NCBI GenBank assembly: GCA_019096155.1
Contig: JAHCVI010000003.1
Coordinates: forward strand, 3,410,001 to 3,474,000
Direction of reading: 5' to 3'
DNA from: Staphylotrichum longicolle
Taxonomy: Eukaryota > Ascomycota > Sordariomycetes > Sordariales > Chaetomiaceae
Length of the DNA: 64,000 nucleotides
A program made the position numbers and the translations under genes. Below the pieces are notes generated by a model. The model had not been told where the DNA came from. It worked only from the letters and a program-made list of their open reading frames with translations, and did not search any database. Below are positions 45,948 through 59,068 of the stretch, in pieces. Position 1 is the first letter of the stretch; each line of letters opens with the position of its first letter.

Positions 45948-48171
45948 ATGAGCGCTCCGCCCAACCCCCCGGGCAATGGTGGCCCTCGTCCACCTGGCGG
46001 CCCGCAGTTCATGCCGCGCAAGCCCGCCAATGCCAATCCCCTGGTGGCGAGAAAGAAACCGAGACCGCAGCCTGCACTATCGCGACCACCAAGAAAGGAT
46101 AATCCGGGAATGCCAGGGAAAAGCGGTCTTGGGGAGAAAGAAACCCCAGTTCTGAACGACTTGCGCGTTCCTGCCATGAGGGAGCTGAGCCAGACGAGGG
46201 CACAGAACGGAGGCTGGACCGAGAAACCGCCAGACACGTACCAGGACTTCCCCTTGGTCACGACAAAACGGGAGTTAATGGAGGGCCTGCGACACCACAT
46301 AATGCGTCTAAGCAAGGCTAAAGGAGGAGCGAACAAGGCGAAGGGGGATGTCATCGTCGACATAACAGACCAGGATCAATTCCCCCGCCCCGTCACGTTG
46401 CTCCGTCGCGACCCTCGACTCCCCCCCGCCCATCGGATGGTCGTTAAGGAGGAGCCAACTCCGATGGATCCTGCAGAAGCTGCCGAGTTTGAGCGCGCCC
46501 GCCAACTCAAGGCCGACAAGGAGGCCCAGCGCGCCCTGGACCAGGCGCAGATCGCTCCCGTTGCTAGGGCCAACGAGCCCAAGCCCAAGCCGAACAACAA
46601 GAAGGAGAAGCCGACGGCCTTTTACGGCAGAAACACGGATGCGCAGAAGAAGGAATCCAAGATCCACTACGAGGAGACGTGGCCGTGGCACCTGGAGGAC
46701 GCCGAGGGCAAGGCGGGCGTGTGGGTTGGATCATACATTGCCAGCCTGTCGGATCTGAACGTCGCGCTTGTCATATGGCGCCCGCTTCCGGATGATCCCC
46801 CTTGAGCGGTACTACAAATTTGACGAGAAGCCAAGTTTGACACGCTCTCATTGGACGATGCCGAGAAGATGATGTACGAGGTCAAGGAGATCAAGCGCTG
46901 GGTCATGAAGCAAAAGGATCAGGAGCAGGTGGAGAGGGAGAAGAACGAGACTCGCCAGTTTTTGCGCGGTCCTACGCGCGTCAAGACGGAAAGCGCAACA
47001 TCTCGAATGGCGCGTAGGACCGAGAGGCAGGACGACTTCGAGCTTGACGTGTCCGGCGACGAGTTCCAGGACGACGACGAGGCGCCCAATTTCGAGGCCG
47101 ATGACGATGAGGATGCCAAGGAGGCCAAGGACCGCATTCGCCGTGAACAGGTCCAGGCCAACACGTTCGGCGCAGGCGAAGAGGACAAGGTGGAGAAAGG
47201 AGAGAGGGAGGAGCAGCTGGAGAAGCTCCGAAGCAAGATGATTGGCAAGCAAACAGTCAAGACCCTCAAAAAGCTTGAGCACGGTTTGGATTACGACGAC
47301 CTAGAGTCTGGGTCTGACGAGAACAACCCGTTCACGGACGAGGAATCGGTATGTGCAATCGTAGTATGCCGCACACGCTCGGCACCAAGGCTAACACACG
47401 GTAGGGCACCGACGACGAGGAATCGGAGGACCAGGACCGGGACGAGGACGCCGTCAAGAAGGAACAAAGCGCGTCTGGGTCGAATACTAAGGGTAACACG
47501 ACTCCGTCAGGGAAGCAGAGAACGACCGACGCCCTGAAGAAGGGCAAGCTGAAGCGGCCGGGCTCGCCCAACATGTCCGAGTCGAGCGACAACGAGGCAG
47601 TCCGGAAGAAGCTCAAGACCGGAAAGGGATCCGTTGCCCCTAGCCGGGGAGGTACGCCTCTGCCCGGCGGCCCAAGCCGCCGGCCGGTGCCATGAGCGAC
47701 GGCGAAGCCACGGCCGGCGAGGCATCGGATGCAGGTGCCAAGCTCAAGAAGAAGCTCAAGCTCAAGGCGGGCATGCGGACGGGCGCCACCCCGTCAGGCT
47801 CACGGCGGGTAGCCCTGCTCCAGGTGGTAAGATTTACGAGTGCCCTAACCGCATTTCTCAAGAACTTGCTAACAAACCAAGGCGGCACCGCAACGCCCAG
47901 CGGGTCCCCGCCCCCGGGCTCACCTCCTGCCGGTTCGCCCCCTGGGGGTGGTCCTGCGCCTGACAGGATCCAGCCCCAAGAGATCATCGACACGCTCGCC
48001 CAGTATGCCAAAGAGGGTATCACGCTGTCCAACTTGATGAAGGTGTTCCAGAGACGGATTAACAAGCCCGGCAACATCACCAAGTCGGAGTGGATCCAGA
48101 TGGTCAAGGCGCACGCGGTGTACGGCCCGGACAAGCTGCTGCGGCCCAAGCCCGCCGGGGGCTCACCGTAG
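45948..48171 (+). CDS. TFG1: TFIIF alpha subunit (Tfg1/RAP74)
   Basis: Largest TFIIF subunit, binding RNA polymerase II in initiation and elongation; about 704 residues. Exons: 45948-47348, 47405-47826 and 47882-48171. The N-terminal dimerisation region includes PDTYQDFPLVTTKREL, HYEETWPWHLED, VWVGSYIASLSDLNVALVI, MIPLERYYKFDEKP and FDTLSLDDAEKMMYEVKEIK. A long acidic then basic linker follows, and the C-terminus has the winged helix (PQEIIDTLAQYAKEGITLSN, NITKSEWIQMVKAHAVY). Frame changes are needed near 46775, 46832, 47671 and 47807 (one +1, three -1) to connect these motifs; exon total is 2,113 bases, two short of a multiple of three, as predicted. The conserved order leaves no doubt about identity. 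Confidence 0.92.
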
Positions 48172-48544
48172 GAGGGTACGGACTGGGTGGCTGGTTTTTA
48201 GAGGTTGAGTTTATGCGGTTTTTTTCTCTTTGGTCAGGGCATAGACAGAGGTGAGGCCCAGAGTGGCTTCGTGGCTCAGAAAAAGCAACACAAGCTTGAG
48301 AATGTGACGCGGCGTTCAGTGAAGGGAGGAGAAAAGTGGAATCCGAGAGGCAAGGTCAAGAACCAGAATCTACCCGCTACGGGGCGTGGTTTTGTACCTC
48401 GAAAAGGGTAGAGCATATGCACAGCTCCCCACATTGTGTATCTCCTACATACAATTCGCGTTGCCCCCTGGGATATCACCGTCACCAAATTGACCACCAC
48501 CTCTTGCTCTCTCCGCTCCATGTCCAAACCCTGCTTCCCTATAA
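48172..48544. other. Gene-free spacer between convergent genes
   Basis: 3' flanks of TFG1 (+) and BUD13 (-). No coding signal. Confidence 0.5.
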
Positions 48545-49620
48545 TCACTCATCCATCTGCCAAGCATACTCCAACCCCTTCCCCATCTCCCTCCGGTTCA
48601 GCGCCCGGAACCGCTCCCCCTCGAATCCATTCCCCCGATCCACCCCGTCCCACCGGTACCCCGGCCGTATGCCATACCGATTCGGCGCCGCCGCCCCCTT
48701 GTACACCGGCCTACTACTACTCCCCGCCCCCCTCCCCCCTTCCCCTTTTTCCCTTTCCCTTTCCCTTCCGGTGGCTGTGACACGGCAAGAAGCTCGGCCA
48801 TCGGATCGTGCCACCGCCCACCCGCTTCATCTCCTCGTTCATCTCCGCGTCGTCCCGCGCGCGCGCGAGCGGCAGCAGCGCGGCGTCCTGCAGCCTCGCG
48901 CCGCGCCCGCGCCGCCGCCTGCTGCACCTCGCCCTTGAGCAGGTCCTGCTTGGCCTGCTCCGCGGCCGCGGCCTCGGCCGCCGCGCGCCGGGCCTGGGCG
49001 CGCACGAGCGAGGCGTCGATGCGCCGGCCCGTGGCGTCGCGGAGGATGACCGTGTCGGCGCCATGGGGTTGTGTTTGGAGGGCGTCGCTTTGTTGTTGTT
49101 GGGCTTGGAGAGCGGCGAGCTCGGCGGCGTCGGCGGCCTGGCGCGCGCGCAGCTGGGCGGTCAGGGCGGACGCTGACTGCAGGCCGGCGCGGGCGCCGTT
49201 GGACATGAGCGGCGTGGGGTCGGGGTCTGGATCATCTTGGGCGGCGGCGAGGGCGTGGGAGTCGGCGGCGGCGCGGGCGAGGATGGCGTCTGCTTCTGCT
49301 TCGGCGGCGGAGGGTTTGGATGATGAGGTTGGGGGGATGGATGATGAAGTGGTGGTGGTGCCGCTGATGGTTTTCCAGGTGGACTTTTTGGTCCGGCGGA
49401 AGTCGGCGGTTGTGGTGCCGGCTATGGTGACGGGGGCGTCATCGTCTTCGGCGTTGTTTTGCTGGGCGGAACCCCAGCCGGTTTCGTCGTCGTCGGTGAT
49501 GAGCAGGCCGGAGGAGGTCGTGGGCTGCTTGCGCTTGCGCTTTTTGGTGGACGAGGAAGGGGGTTTGCTGGAGGCGTTGAGGTAGTGTGCTGCGAGGTAC
49601 GCTGCTTTGTCGGAGGGCAT
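48545..49620 (-). CDS. BUD13: Pre-mRNA splicing factor Bud13/Cwc26 (RES complex)
   Basis: RES-complex scaffold that helps pre-mRNA retention and splicing of weak introns. It starts MPSDKAAYLAAHYL, a family hallmark, at 49620. The middle is low complexity with GLLITDDDETGW and RRTKKSTWKTI. The C-terminal block is unmistakable: ARARDDAEMNEEMK, RWHDPMAELL, VYKGAAAPNRYGIRPGYRWD, GVDRGNGFEGERF, and LEYAWQMDE before the stop at 48545. These pieces lie in different frames, with breaks near 48880-48905, 48815-48825 and 48725-48745, all in GC- or C-rich runs. No intron explains them. About 358 residues if corrected. Confidence 0.9.
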
Positions 49621-52508
49621 ACTGGGCGATGTGGTGCGTGTTTACATCGGATGTAGGATGGGGGCTGGTCGGGTTTCGGGGTATCACGACGTTGGAGTGC
49701 AGGGTCCTCGTCGCGTTGCCATCAAGGTGTCGCGATAGGCTTGGCTGAAATTTTGGGGTGTGGCCGGGGAAGCAGGGGAGCCCTTCCGGAGCACATGACA
49801 TCACTGATAAGGCGCGATAACAGGGAGCCTGCGCCTGGGGTGTTTGCCTGGTCGTGAATTGCGCTTCATCATTCATCATTCACGCCCTGTTACAATGCAT
49901 CTCGCAAGTCCCTGGCACGACCAACACCAGGACAATGTGGATTAATTTCTTGTTCGTTCAAAGTTTTTCCTCCCCACACTCCAGGCAGAGCTCGAGAGTG
50001 TGAGGAATCGGGTGTTCTCGGAGACGCTTTCGATCGAGTGGCACTTCGACGCATCCTACTCTATGCACATTACCAAGTGTGGAAGCTTGTTGTTTGAGGT
50101 GTTGGATTGCGTCTTTTGGTCAATCCGCCTAAGGCCTCAGAAGCTAAGGTACCTAAACTCGTACTTTGAGGGTAGCCGAGCCCGAGGTCGTTTCCACTTG
50201 TAACAGGATGGACTCACAACCAAGTTCTAACAGCATCATCTTGGGACATCCGCCAAGCCAAGGAGGTTTGGACGCTAGAATGCTGCCCTGAAAGGATCAA
50301 TTCATCATCAACCTTCTCCCTCAAATGACAAAGGTGGCTTTGGATGACGATGGAAAGGAGGGTCAGCAGGGCGAAAGTGGGCGAGGTTGGCGACCTCCTT
50401 GGCTACCTCCCACCTCAGCTGCCACTTTCCATTGGGCAATGGCTCAGCGCTTCGACGATGACAAGCTGATCTGATGGTGTCTGATGGTGTGCGCAATGCT
50501 GAGCTACCACCCTCCATGGACATCTCAAGGGACTGCGCAACGGAGTGCGGACAACGATATGCGTGGTCCAGTCCACCTATCAGCTTATCACCCGCAACCC
50601 CTCCACAACAGGCCGGGGAATGCCTGCCGGATATTCAGGGACTCGGGCCTCGGACTGTGTCGGGACGCCTCCGGTTTCGCTTCCATCGTTCCCCCGAGTC
50701 AAATGAAAATGCCAGTGGGAGACCAAGAGCACATACGGAGAACCCACCAACTCATGCCTCGATTTTCTGTGCAGTACGCCCTGTGGTAATGAATCATATC
50801 ATGGCAACGACAAGCAGGCGCGCCGACGAGGCTTGTGATGCGGGTGCCTTTCTGGGGCAGTGGGGGTTCCTGCAGGTCCCCACTCTCCCGTCACCCGCAG
50901 CCTGCAATTTACAGCCTCGTCTGGGGAATCCCTCCTCGGCCAACTTCGTCCTTGAGCATCCCCCAATTGCAGCTCGGGACGCAGGCATGCCCTGATCGGG
51001 TGGCACGGTGATGAGCAACACATACACGTGTAGGCGTCTCGTAACGAAACCACAGCCACTGAAAGGCGAAACCAGTTCCACGGGCAACAGAGACAGCCGT
51101 GGAGTGGCCGACTTGCTACGCGACTTGAGCTGACGCCCGGGCCGGCCGGCACATGCAGTGCTACCAAGAGACGAAAGATAATCGATACAGTACTGTGTAC
51201 ATAGAACACCACCTTCGCGAGGGCGCGTCGGATCCCGTTTGCATAAACGGCGACGCGCATGAATCAGGGTGGACCCGGATCTGGATCTGGTGCACCGCCG
51301 GCTTCTTTATCGCACCTTCGCTATCCGTATCGCCTCGGCTCAGTTCCAAGGAATGCTGACTGAACGGTGGGATGACGATGGTTCTACCCCAGGGTCCGTT
51401 TGTTGGAGACTTGGAGTTGTCCCGGCGATGGCTGCGGACGGCCTGCCAGTCTGCGCTCTGTTTCAAAGCACGGGCAAAACAAGTTGCGTAATCGCTTCCC
51501 TGCTCCCGTCGAGAACCTTCCTGGCCCATCTCGTCATCGGCAAACGGAACAAGGAGAGGCCAGGGCATCCGGGGCCGGCGCCTGGTTTGAGGCCAAGAAT
51601 AGCCATGGTCACCCGCCCATGCCCTCGCCGCTTCCATCCCCTTGGCTTGGCTCGGTCCACGATGCCGCCAGCTGCTTTCCTTGTCCGAGCAGCCGCTGTT
51701 GGTCATACGCCGGCCTGTCGTCACTTGCCAGATGCTGTCACTTTCCCCCAAACCCCACAGTCCTGTTGGAGATGCGCCACCCCTGCTATCAGCTGCTCCA
51801 TCCCATCACCCCAAAACAGCCCCGATAAGTCCCGTGGAGCAGGCTGATATCGATATAACCTCGACCGCGCCGTGCTTCTCTTGTCTCACGTCTTCTCCCC
51901 TCTGCAACTTGAAAATCGTCAAGTAACCACGAAGCTTTTTGAGTACCTCGTCGTCAACATAGCCCTGGTTTTTCTTTGTGAATTTACCTCGGTGCACTGC
52001 CGCCCCTGCAGCTCGGCCATTCCGTCATCTCGGCGTCTCTTATCGCTATCGATTTGAGGCCGTCTTGTCATTGACCCCTGACACGGCGCCTTGTCATCTG
52101 AGTCACCGGCCGGCGTCCGAAAAGAGGCCAACCTCGTTTTGTTTTAAAACGTGCTTCGGAAGTTTCTGGCTTGAACAAAGGCCCGTTCTTCCTTTCAGTT
52201 CAGTGTTTGCATCAGACGAAGCGGATCCCGCTGCCCGGCACTCACCCCGTCATCTTGCTTCACATCGCCAGAGGCGATTGGGGTTACTCTGGGATACACC
52301 CTGCATCGCCTGCCACCTTCTCCCTCAAAACCCCTACGACTCAATCTCATAATAACCTGAGCACCTGGGAGCACTCTCCAGCTTAAGCTCCACTCAGCTG
52401 CTACCATCAATTTGTCCGGCACCCTCACTCACTACCTTGGCTATCACACGCAAGCCGCCTTATACCACTCCAACACCCCTAGACTTCGCAACCATCCAAC
52501 CAACAACA
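49621..52508. other. 2.9 kb gene-free region
   Basis: Largest gap in the window. ORFs on both strands (for example 50474-50995, 51161-51751, 51269-51847) overlap one another and show no domain, signal peptide or intron-exon pattern. No tRNA, transposon or long repeat is seen. Confidence 0.45.
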
Positions 52509-53299
52509 ATGGCAGCTCCCCAGTTTGACCGCGACCTCCGCTCCGCCAACAAGGAGTGGAGGCGCACCAAGGACTCCAACGTGAAGTGGTCGCACGGCGC
52601 CCGCTACCTGCACGGCGTCCGCCGCGACAGCTACGGCGAGCCCCTCAGCTCCGTCCCCGCGAGCCAACTCGCCAAGGAGCGCCCGTCCAAGCGGCCCAGT
52701 GAGATGTAAATCCCCTCTTTTCCTCCCACTCCATCCATCCCCAAACCTTCTCCCCCTCCCTCAGAGACCCCTTTACCCCCCCCCCCCCCCCCCCTTCAAG
52801 TCAAGAGATTGTTGACACCCCTCGCTCCAGCTCCCACGCCACCTCCAAGTCCACCCAAAACCTCACCAAGCTCCGCCCCAACACAAACTACGACGCCGTC
52901 CCGGCCGCGCGCCGCCGCGCCAAGCTGCACGCCAAAGTCGAGATCCGCGACGCCGACACCACCACCACCCCTTACTCTCCCCTGTGCTCCCCGGCCCTGG
53001 CGCGCAGCGCCACCCTCGGGTCGGCCGCGGACCCCTTCGTCTACAGCTTCGACCGCACCGACTCGCCGGGCCGGCCGCTGACGCTCGAGGTGTTTGTCAA
53101 GACGACCGGGCGCGAGACGGAGAAGCTCGTGGAGAGGGAGTACGAGGTGCTCGACGGGAACGGGGAGGCGGTGCGGGGCCGCCGGGCGAGGGCCGTGCTG
53201 AGGCGGACTGGGGCGAGTAAGGAGAGGGGGGGTGATGGTGGTGGTGGAGAGCTGGAAGGGGGGAAGGAGGAGGAGGATGAGGGGTTTGAACTTGTTTGA
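52509..53299 (+). CDS. Hypothetical protein, basic with charged tail
   Basis: Two exons, 52509-52705 and 52801-53299, give 231 residues. It starts MAAPQFDRDLRSANKEWRRT, with WSHGARYLHGVRRDSYGE, a Ser-rich middle (SSSHATSKSTQNLTK), a globular-looking FVKTTGRETEKLVEREYEVL, and a Gly/Glu-rich end. The intron has a GTAAAT donor and a 19-base C-run just before its acceptor (CTTCAAG). No family is recognised and there are no membrane segments. Frame and codon use are consistent across both exons, supporting a real gene. Confidence 0.65.
52776..52794 (+). repeat. 19-base C homopolymer within an intron
   Basis: Serves as the polypyrimidine tract of the intron of the small gene, ending six bases before the 3' splice site. 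Its exact length is doubtful, since homopolymers are error-prone. Confidence 0.8.
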
Positions 53300-54428
53300 G
53301 TTCCCTTTCGTTCTCTTCTTCCTTCCTTTTGTCACTTGTTCTTTTTTTTGCCCGCTTTTCTCCCTCGCATCGCCGCTAATGATTGAGCTGGCTGGTTTGG
53401 TTTTAGAAGCGTGTTCAGGGCTGGTTTGGGGGTTTGTATCATTAAGGTACGGTACATACCATTGGGTGGGTCACTGGGTTGAAGGGTATCAGCACCTTCG
53501 GTTTTGGGCCGGCATTTTCTTTTTAGTCGGGCAGTCTTTGCATGCATTGCATTAGCGGGTAGTTTTTGGACGGGACTGCGCCGGACTGGACAAGGGCAGT
53601 TTGTCAGGGTCCTCGGCGTGCGCGCGTACGGGGCTGTCTCTTTTGCTGAGGAGGGCAAGCGCCGATCTACCTACCTAGAGAGAGACGATACCAGGGCATT
53701 GGTTTCTTGCCAATGGTTTTCGAGTAATTTATCGCTCGTTGAAGCTCAACGCACCATTGTCTGTTTGGTTGGTGAAGCTGTTGGCATGGTTTGCGTCAAG
53801 ATCGACGTGAGGCCGGTCGTTGTATTTGGATTAGTCTTGAGTATTCGTACACGACCCATCGTCCAATGCAAGCCGTTGGTGCTGCCGATACCGACCTTCG
53901 ATACGCAAACAGGTTAAGAAAACCGGATTATGCAGGGCCATGGCGTGTTTTCACTTACACTGTCTCGTCTATATCCCGCTTGCCTGCTTCTCGAGCAAAA
54001 TACACAATCACCCCAACAAACCCACTGCCCATCTCGCACTGCAACGTCTAAAGTGTGCCGTCAACGGCGGGTATCAATTCGTACAACAAACACAATCTGC
54101 CTAGGTTGTCAGTGTCACCTCCTCACAAACATTGGGTTCCGCGTCTCGTTTCTTACCTTTACACCATACATTCCAATCGTACATCCAACACCCACCCCTT
54201 TATCTCTTCTCAGAGAACAACCCTTCAAAATGGGCACATATATTTAAACCGGCAAGCCAGACAACATATGTCTAGCTAGTCAGTCACGGCGCCACGCAGC
54301 TGCGGTTCATTCCAACTCACTCACGCAATCACTCACGTCATCGAGGGCGCAGCATGTGGTTTGGTGGGCTCCGCTCAGCTCAGCATAGCTCAGCTCAGCT
54401 CAGCTCTCCTATCCAATCTCACATTTCT
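53300..54428. other. Gene-free spacer between convergent genes
   Basis: 3' flanks of the small gene (+) and the Zn2Cys6 gene (-). A short AGCTC direct repeat lies near 54373-54403. No coding signal. Confidence 0.45.
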
Positions 54429-55669
54429 TCACCCTGGAAACGCGCGGCCCATGAGCAGCTCGTAGTAGGCGCGCTGCTCGGCCTCGCTGCCCAGCGAGGG
54501 GTCAAAGTCCGGGTCGTTGGGCTCCGGGATGGGCTCCGGGTTGGAGCCCATGCTGTAAAAGTCGGCGATGGTCTCGTCGGGCGCAAAGCCCAGCGAGGCG
54601 AGCGTCTGGGAGGCGCGGGTGGCGCTGCGGTTCACGTGTCAGTCAAGTCAGTTTTTTTTCATACTCAGACTAAAGGTGCTGTATGCCCCTTTGTCACATG
54701 GATGATAGGAAAAGAGCAGTGGGATTTGGGCGGGGAAGCGTACGATTGCGCAGCGTCCTTGGCGACAATGTCGGACAGGGAATCTTTGGTTGGAAGGGCG
54801 AGCCGAGAGGGACCGGCACTTTCGGGTCGGGGGCCGCGACGAAGCTCGAGACGGAGTGGCTCCGCTGGCTCTCGGGGGCGGGCGGCGGCTGCTGCGAGGC
54901 GCGCCTGGCGGGTGGCGGGCGGACGGGGGGCGTCTCGTCCGCGGCGTCTTCCTCCTCGAGCAGCTCCTGGGAGAGCACGGCGGCGGCGGCGGCTGCAGCG
55001 TTGTCCGCTGCGGTAACCAGGCCCGGGGGCGGGCCGTTATGGCCGAAGAAGGCGCGGAAGACAGAGCTCTGCTGCCATTTGGTGATGAGGGCGTCTTGTT
55101 GGTTGGAGTCCTTGATGGAGGCGATAACAGTCTTGCCCGTGTTGCTGCGCAGGTGGCCCTCGATGAGGGTGTCCAGGCCCGGGATGGCGGCGAGGACGGC
55201 ACCCCAGGCGGCGGCGCTCTCCTTGTAGGTGTTGAGCGCGGTGCGGTAGCCCTTCTGCGGGCCCCGGCGCTTGGTCGGGCGCAGATACAGACACGGCTTG
55301 TTGTGCTTGGTGCAGACGCTGCACTTGGGCTTGCCGTTGTCGCAGGGCTGGTGGTTTACATGGCAGAAGTCGCAGCTAGGGTGGGCAGCGGGTGAGTGAC
55401 GAGTGAGACACTGAAGGCGGGATCTGAGCCAATGCTGCTACTTACGCCCTCGATGCCTTTTTCCTCTTACGCGGATTGACGGGGGCCTCACTGCCCACGT
55501 CGGCGCCGGCGTCACTGGCCGGAGGCGGGGGCTCTTGGATTTCGGGCGACGGAGGCAACGGATGCGGATGCAGATGCGGATGCGCTGAAGCCGAAACTGA
55601 AACTGAACCTGGCGACGGCTCTGGTGCCGATTCACCGCCAATTGCTGGCTCTCCCGTGGCTAGCACCAT
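54429..55669 (-). CDS. Zn(II)2Cys6 transcription factor
   Basis: Three exons (55669-55446, 55375-54744, 54624-54429) encode about 350 residues. The binuclear zinc cluster spans the first junction: CDFCHVNHQPC then CSVCTKHNKPC, spacing C-x2-C-x6-C-x6-C-x2-C-x6-C, followed by the basic linker RPTKRRGPQKGYR. Downstream are WGAVLAAIPGLDTLIEGHLR, a Pro-rich region and a C-terminus ending AYYELLMGRAFPG. A fungal-specific middle homology region is not evident, so it is a short member. One base is missing near 54795-54808: VPVPLGSP and LPTKDSLSDIVAKDAAQS are in different frames, and exon total is one short of a multiple of three. It is divergent from the qa-1S-like gene, 910 bases away. Confidence 0.87.
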
Positions 55670-56579
55670 CCTAAACCGAGGCGGACCACGTCCATGCGGC
55701 TACAATTCCACTAGGAGCGATGATGAGGCCAAGGGACAATCGGCCGATGCAACTTGAGTTGACGCTTTCTCAATGTGTGGTGTGGGCTGGTTGGAGAAAC
55801 GCAGCACAGTGGCCAAACAAAACGTGGGAACGTGGGGCCGCGAAGCTGCGAAAATTACGGGCTAAACCGCGGGGTCCGGGCGGGCAGTTGCCCCGGGTTC
55901 AGTTCAGCGGGTGGGGCCGGCTAGGCAGTTACTGTACCGTGCTAAGGACTGCTCCTGTAACTGTAAGGTAACTCGACAGAAATGGAAAGCTCCGATCTGG
56001 GGATTGAACTGGAGGGGTTGGCGTCAGCGTCGACCTGTTTGCCCCTTAGCGCAGGGGAAATCTCGCCGTTTACCTGCCGGATCCCGTCTGCAGATGCAGC
56101 GCTGTTCTAGATTCGAGGCCACGGCCCAGGGCTCCGAAAGCGGGAGACCCACAGCACCCGCCCCCGAGAAGCCGGAAAATGTGTGTTGCAGCGCTGAGCG
56201 GCGGTGGGGTTCAGCGGCAGCGGGGATCGACAGCAGGGTCTACATTTTTCCCGATCCAAGAGTCCCGACGAATCTGCCGACGCCTCAACGTCTAGACGGG
56301 ACTACCGGGTTTCGCATTCACTACCTCACGATGCGGTCTGAGGATAATTGATCAGACACTTGCCCATGTCTCGTCCACGATTCCGCCACAGCCATGTCCG
56401 TTAATTGTGGTCGACGAGACTTGACCCCGATCCTGGAACTTGAGGAGTTTGAACTTTGGATGACTTCTGTGGTCAGCTTGAGTTAACTTCACGGCCAAAC
56501 TACCCAGCAGCAACACCAACCTCGATCTTCGCAAACCAGACAGACCGAGTGCGGGCGGCACGCGTACCCGCGTCACATC
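55670..56579. promoter_or_regulatory. Divergent promoter region of the Zn2Cys6 and qa-1S-like genes
   Basis: 910 bases between two start codons on opposite strands. No binding-site cluster is claimed; a search for CGG-type Zn2Cys6 sites would be needed. Confidence 0.5.
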
Positions 56580-59068
56580 ATGCCCCCGCCCAGAAACGAA
56601 CGCGTCTTTGAGCCCAATGCATCCATCGTGCTCGTCGGCTGCCGGGGTGCAGGCAAGCGCACCCTGGGCTTCATGGGCGCTCTCCACCTGCGCCGCCGCC
56701 TGGTCACCGAGGACCACTATTTTGAGAAGCTCACGGGCCTGACCCGGGGGCAGTACCTGGCCACCCACGGCAGGGAGCACTTTGCCCGCCAGAACATCGA
56801 CGTCTTCAAGCGCATGCTGGACACCAACCGGACCGGATGCATCATCGAGTGCGGCATGAGCAGCTTCAGCTGCGAGGCTCAAGACGCCCTGCGCGAGTAC
56901 TCCAAGACGAACCCCGTCGTCTACGTCCACCGCGAGAAGGACCAGATCTCGCGTCTCATGGACGCCGCAGACGCCCGGCAGCTGCTGGAAGCCGACCGAA
57001 CCCACAGGACCTGCTCAAACTTTGAGTATTTCAATCTTTACGACCCCTCAACCCCTATCCCAGCCTCAGGACCGACCTCTCGGGAAACCTCACCAGTCAA
57101 TGGCCGCCAGCCGGGACCTTCAAAACTCTTGTGCGTTCAAGAAGACTTTGCAAGGTTCCTCGACATCATCACAGGACGCGGGGCGACCAAGGCCTGGCTG
57201 GAAAGTCCCCTCTCTGTCGCCGCCATCCCTCCCGAATTCCGCTCCTACTCATACGCCCTGCGGCTGCGACTGTCCTACTTGATGGACATGGACCTGGAGT
57301 GGGAGGACTTTGAGGCGAAGGGCGACTGCGTCGAGCTGATCATCGACCACTGGCCTGCCGATCTCTCCAACGTGATTGCCAGACAGGTCGCTCTCATCAG
57401 GAGGAACCTGGGCGTCCCCATTATCTATCACGTCGAGGGCGATCCCCGCGGCGAACGGAGAAGGCCACCAGCAGAGAAGAACGCCATGGACCTTGAGCTG
57501 CTGGATCTGGGGCTCCGGCTTGGCGTCGACTACATCAGCATCGACTTACAGCGCGACGAGGCCTTGGTAAATCGTGTGCTGAAGCGCCGTGGCCGATCAA
57601 AAGTTATTGGCAATTACTGGTACATGGGCTTCGGCGCGCTCGCATGGCAAGATGAGAAGCAGTTTGAGAACTACAGGATAGCCCAAGAGCTCGGCTGCGA
57701 CATCGTCCGCATGGTGCGCTTCTGTACCAACGACAGCCCGGCCGAGTATCTCGAAGACTTCCAAAGGCGCCTACAGCAAACGATCCCGGACCCTAAGCCA
57801 CCCCTCGTTGCCTACGACTTTTCTGTCCTCGGTGTCAGGACGCCCCTTCAAACGCGCATCCTCGCCCCCGTCAAGCACCCAGATATGGAAAACGAGCGCG
57901 ACCACCTCGCCACCGTCTCCTCCTACCCGAACTCGTTCGAGCTACTCTTTCGCCAATTCCTTCTCGACCCGCTCCAGTACTACGTCCTCGGCTCCAACGT
58001 CTCCTACTCCCTCTCCCCAGCCATGCACAGCGCCGCCTACGACAACGCCTTCATGCCGCACACCTTCCAGGCCGTCACCTGCTCCACCCTAGACAGCCTC
58101 AACCAGATCTGCTCCTCCGATTCCTTCGGCGGCGCCTGCCTCACGGCCCCCTTCAAGGTCGCCATCATGCCCCACCTCAAGGTCAAGAGCCACCACGCGA
58201 CCGCCATCGGCGCCGTCAACGTCCTCCTCCCGCTCCGCGGCCAGACCTCGGCCATCCTCGATCACGCCAACTCACGCAACAAGGCCGGGCCCGCCGGCGC
58301 CTTCTTTGGCGACAACACCGACTGGAGCTCCATACTCACCTGCCTGCGCCGCGCCATCAGCCCGCGCAACCACGTCCAGCCCTCCAAGACCACGGGCCTG
58401 GTCATAGGCGCCGGAGGCATGGCGCGCGCCGCCATCTACGCGCTGTACCAGCTCGGCTGCCGCAACGTGTTCATCTACAACCGGACCGAAGCCAACGCGC
58501 ACGAGGTCGCGCGGCATTTCAACGAGTGGGCCGCCTCGCAGGCTGCGGCGGCGGCGGCGAATGTTGGTGTGAATGGGGCAAACAACAGTCCGAGGATGAA
58601 TGGTGCGGTTGTGCCAAAGGAAATGTGCCGCGTGCTGCGCTCACTGTCGCAGCCCTGGCCCAGCAGCTACCAGCTGCCGACCATGGTCATCTCGTGCGTG
58701 CCCGCGACGAGCGTGGACGGGAATCCCCCGGCGGACTTTGTCATGCCGCTGGACTGGCTGAGGAGTCCGACTGGGGGCGTCGTCGTCGAGGTATGTAACA
58801 CTCTTTCTTTCCCTCACCCCCGACTCTTGGAGATAACGATTGCATATACTGACTTGGGGTGTGCGCACACTTAGCTGGCGTATGAGCCCCTCGTCACGCC
58901 GCTCGTCGCCCAGATGCGCGCCGTGCGCGACAACATGCGCCCGTCGTGGGTCGTCGTCGACGGGCTGGAGGTGGTGGCGGAGATGGCCATCGAGGCGTTT
59001 GAGCTGATGACGGGCCGCATGGCGCCCAAGAGGCTGATGAAGGAGGTGTGTCGCAAGACGTGGGAGGC

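Noticed and set aside
818..49620. Programmed ribosomal frameshifting as the cause of the frame breaks
   Set aside because: Breaks occur in unrelated genes, in both directions, often in compensating pairs and without a common slippery site.
50474..50995. 173-codon ORF in the large gap
   Set aside because: Overlaps other ORFs in several frames, with no domain, conserved motif or intron support.
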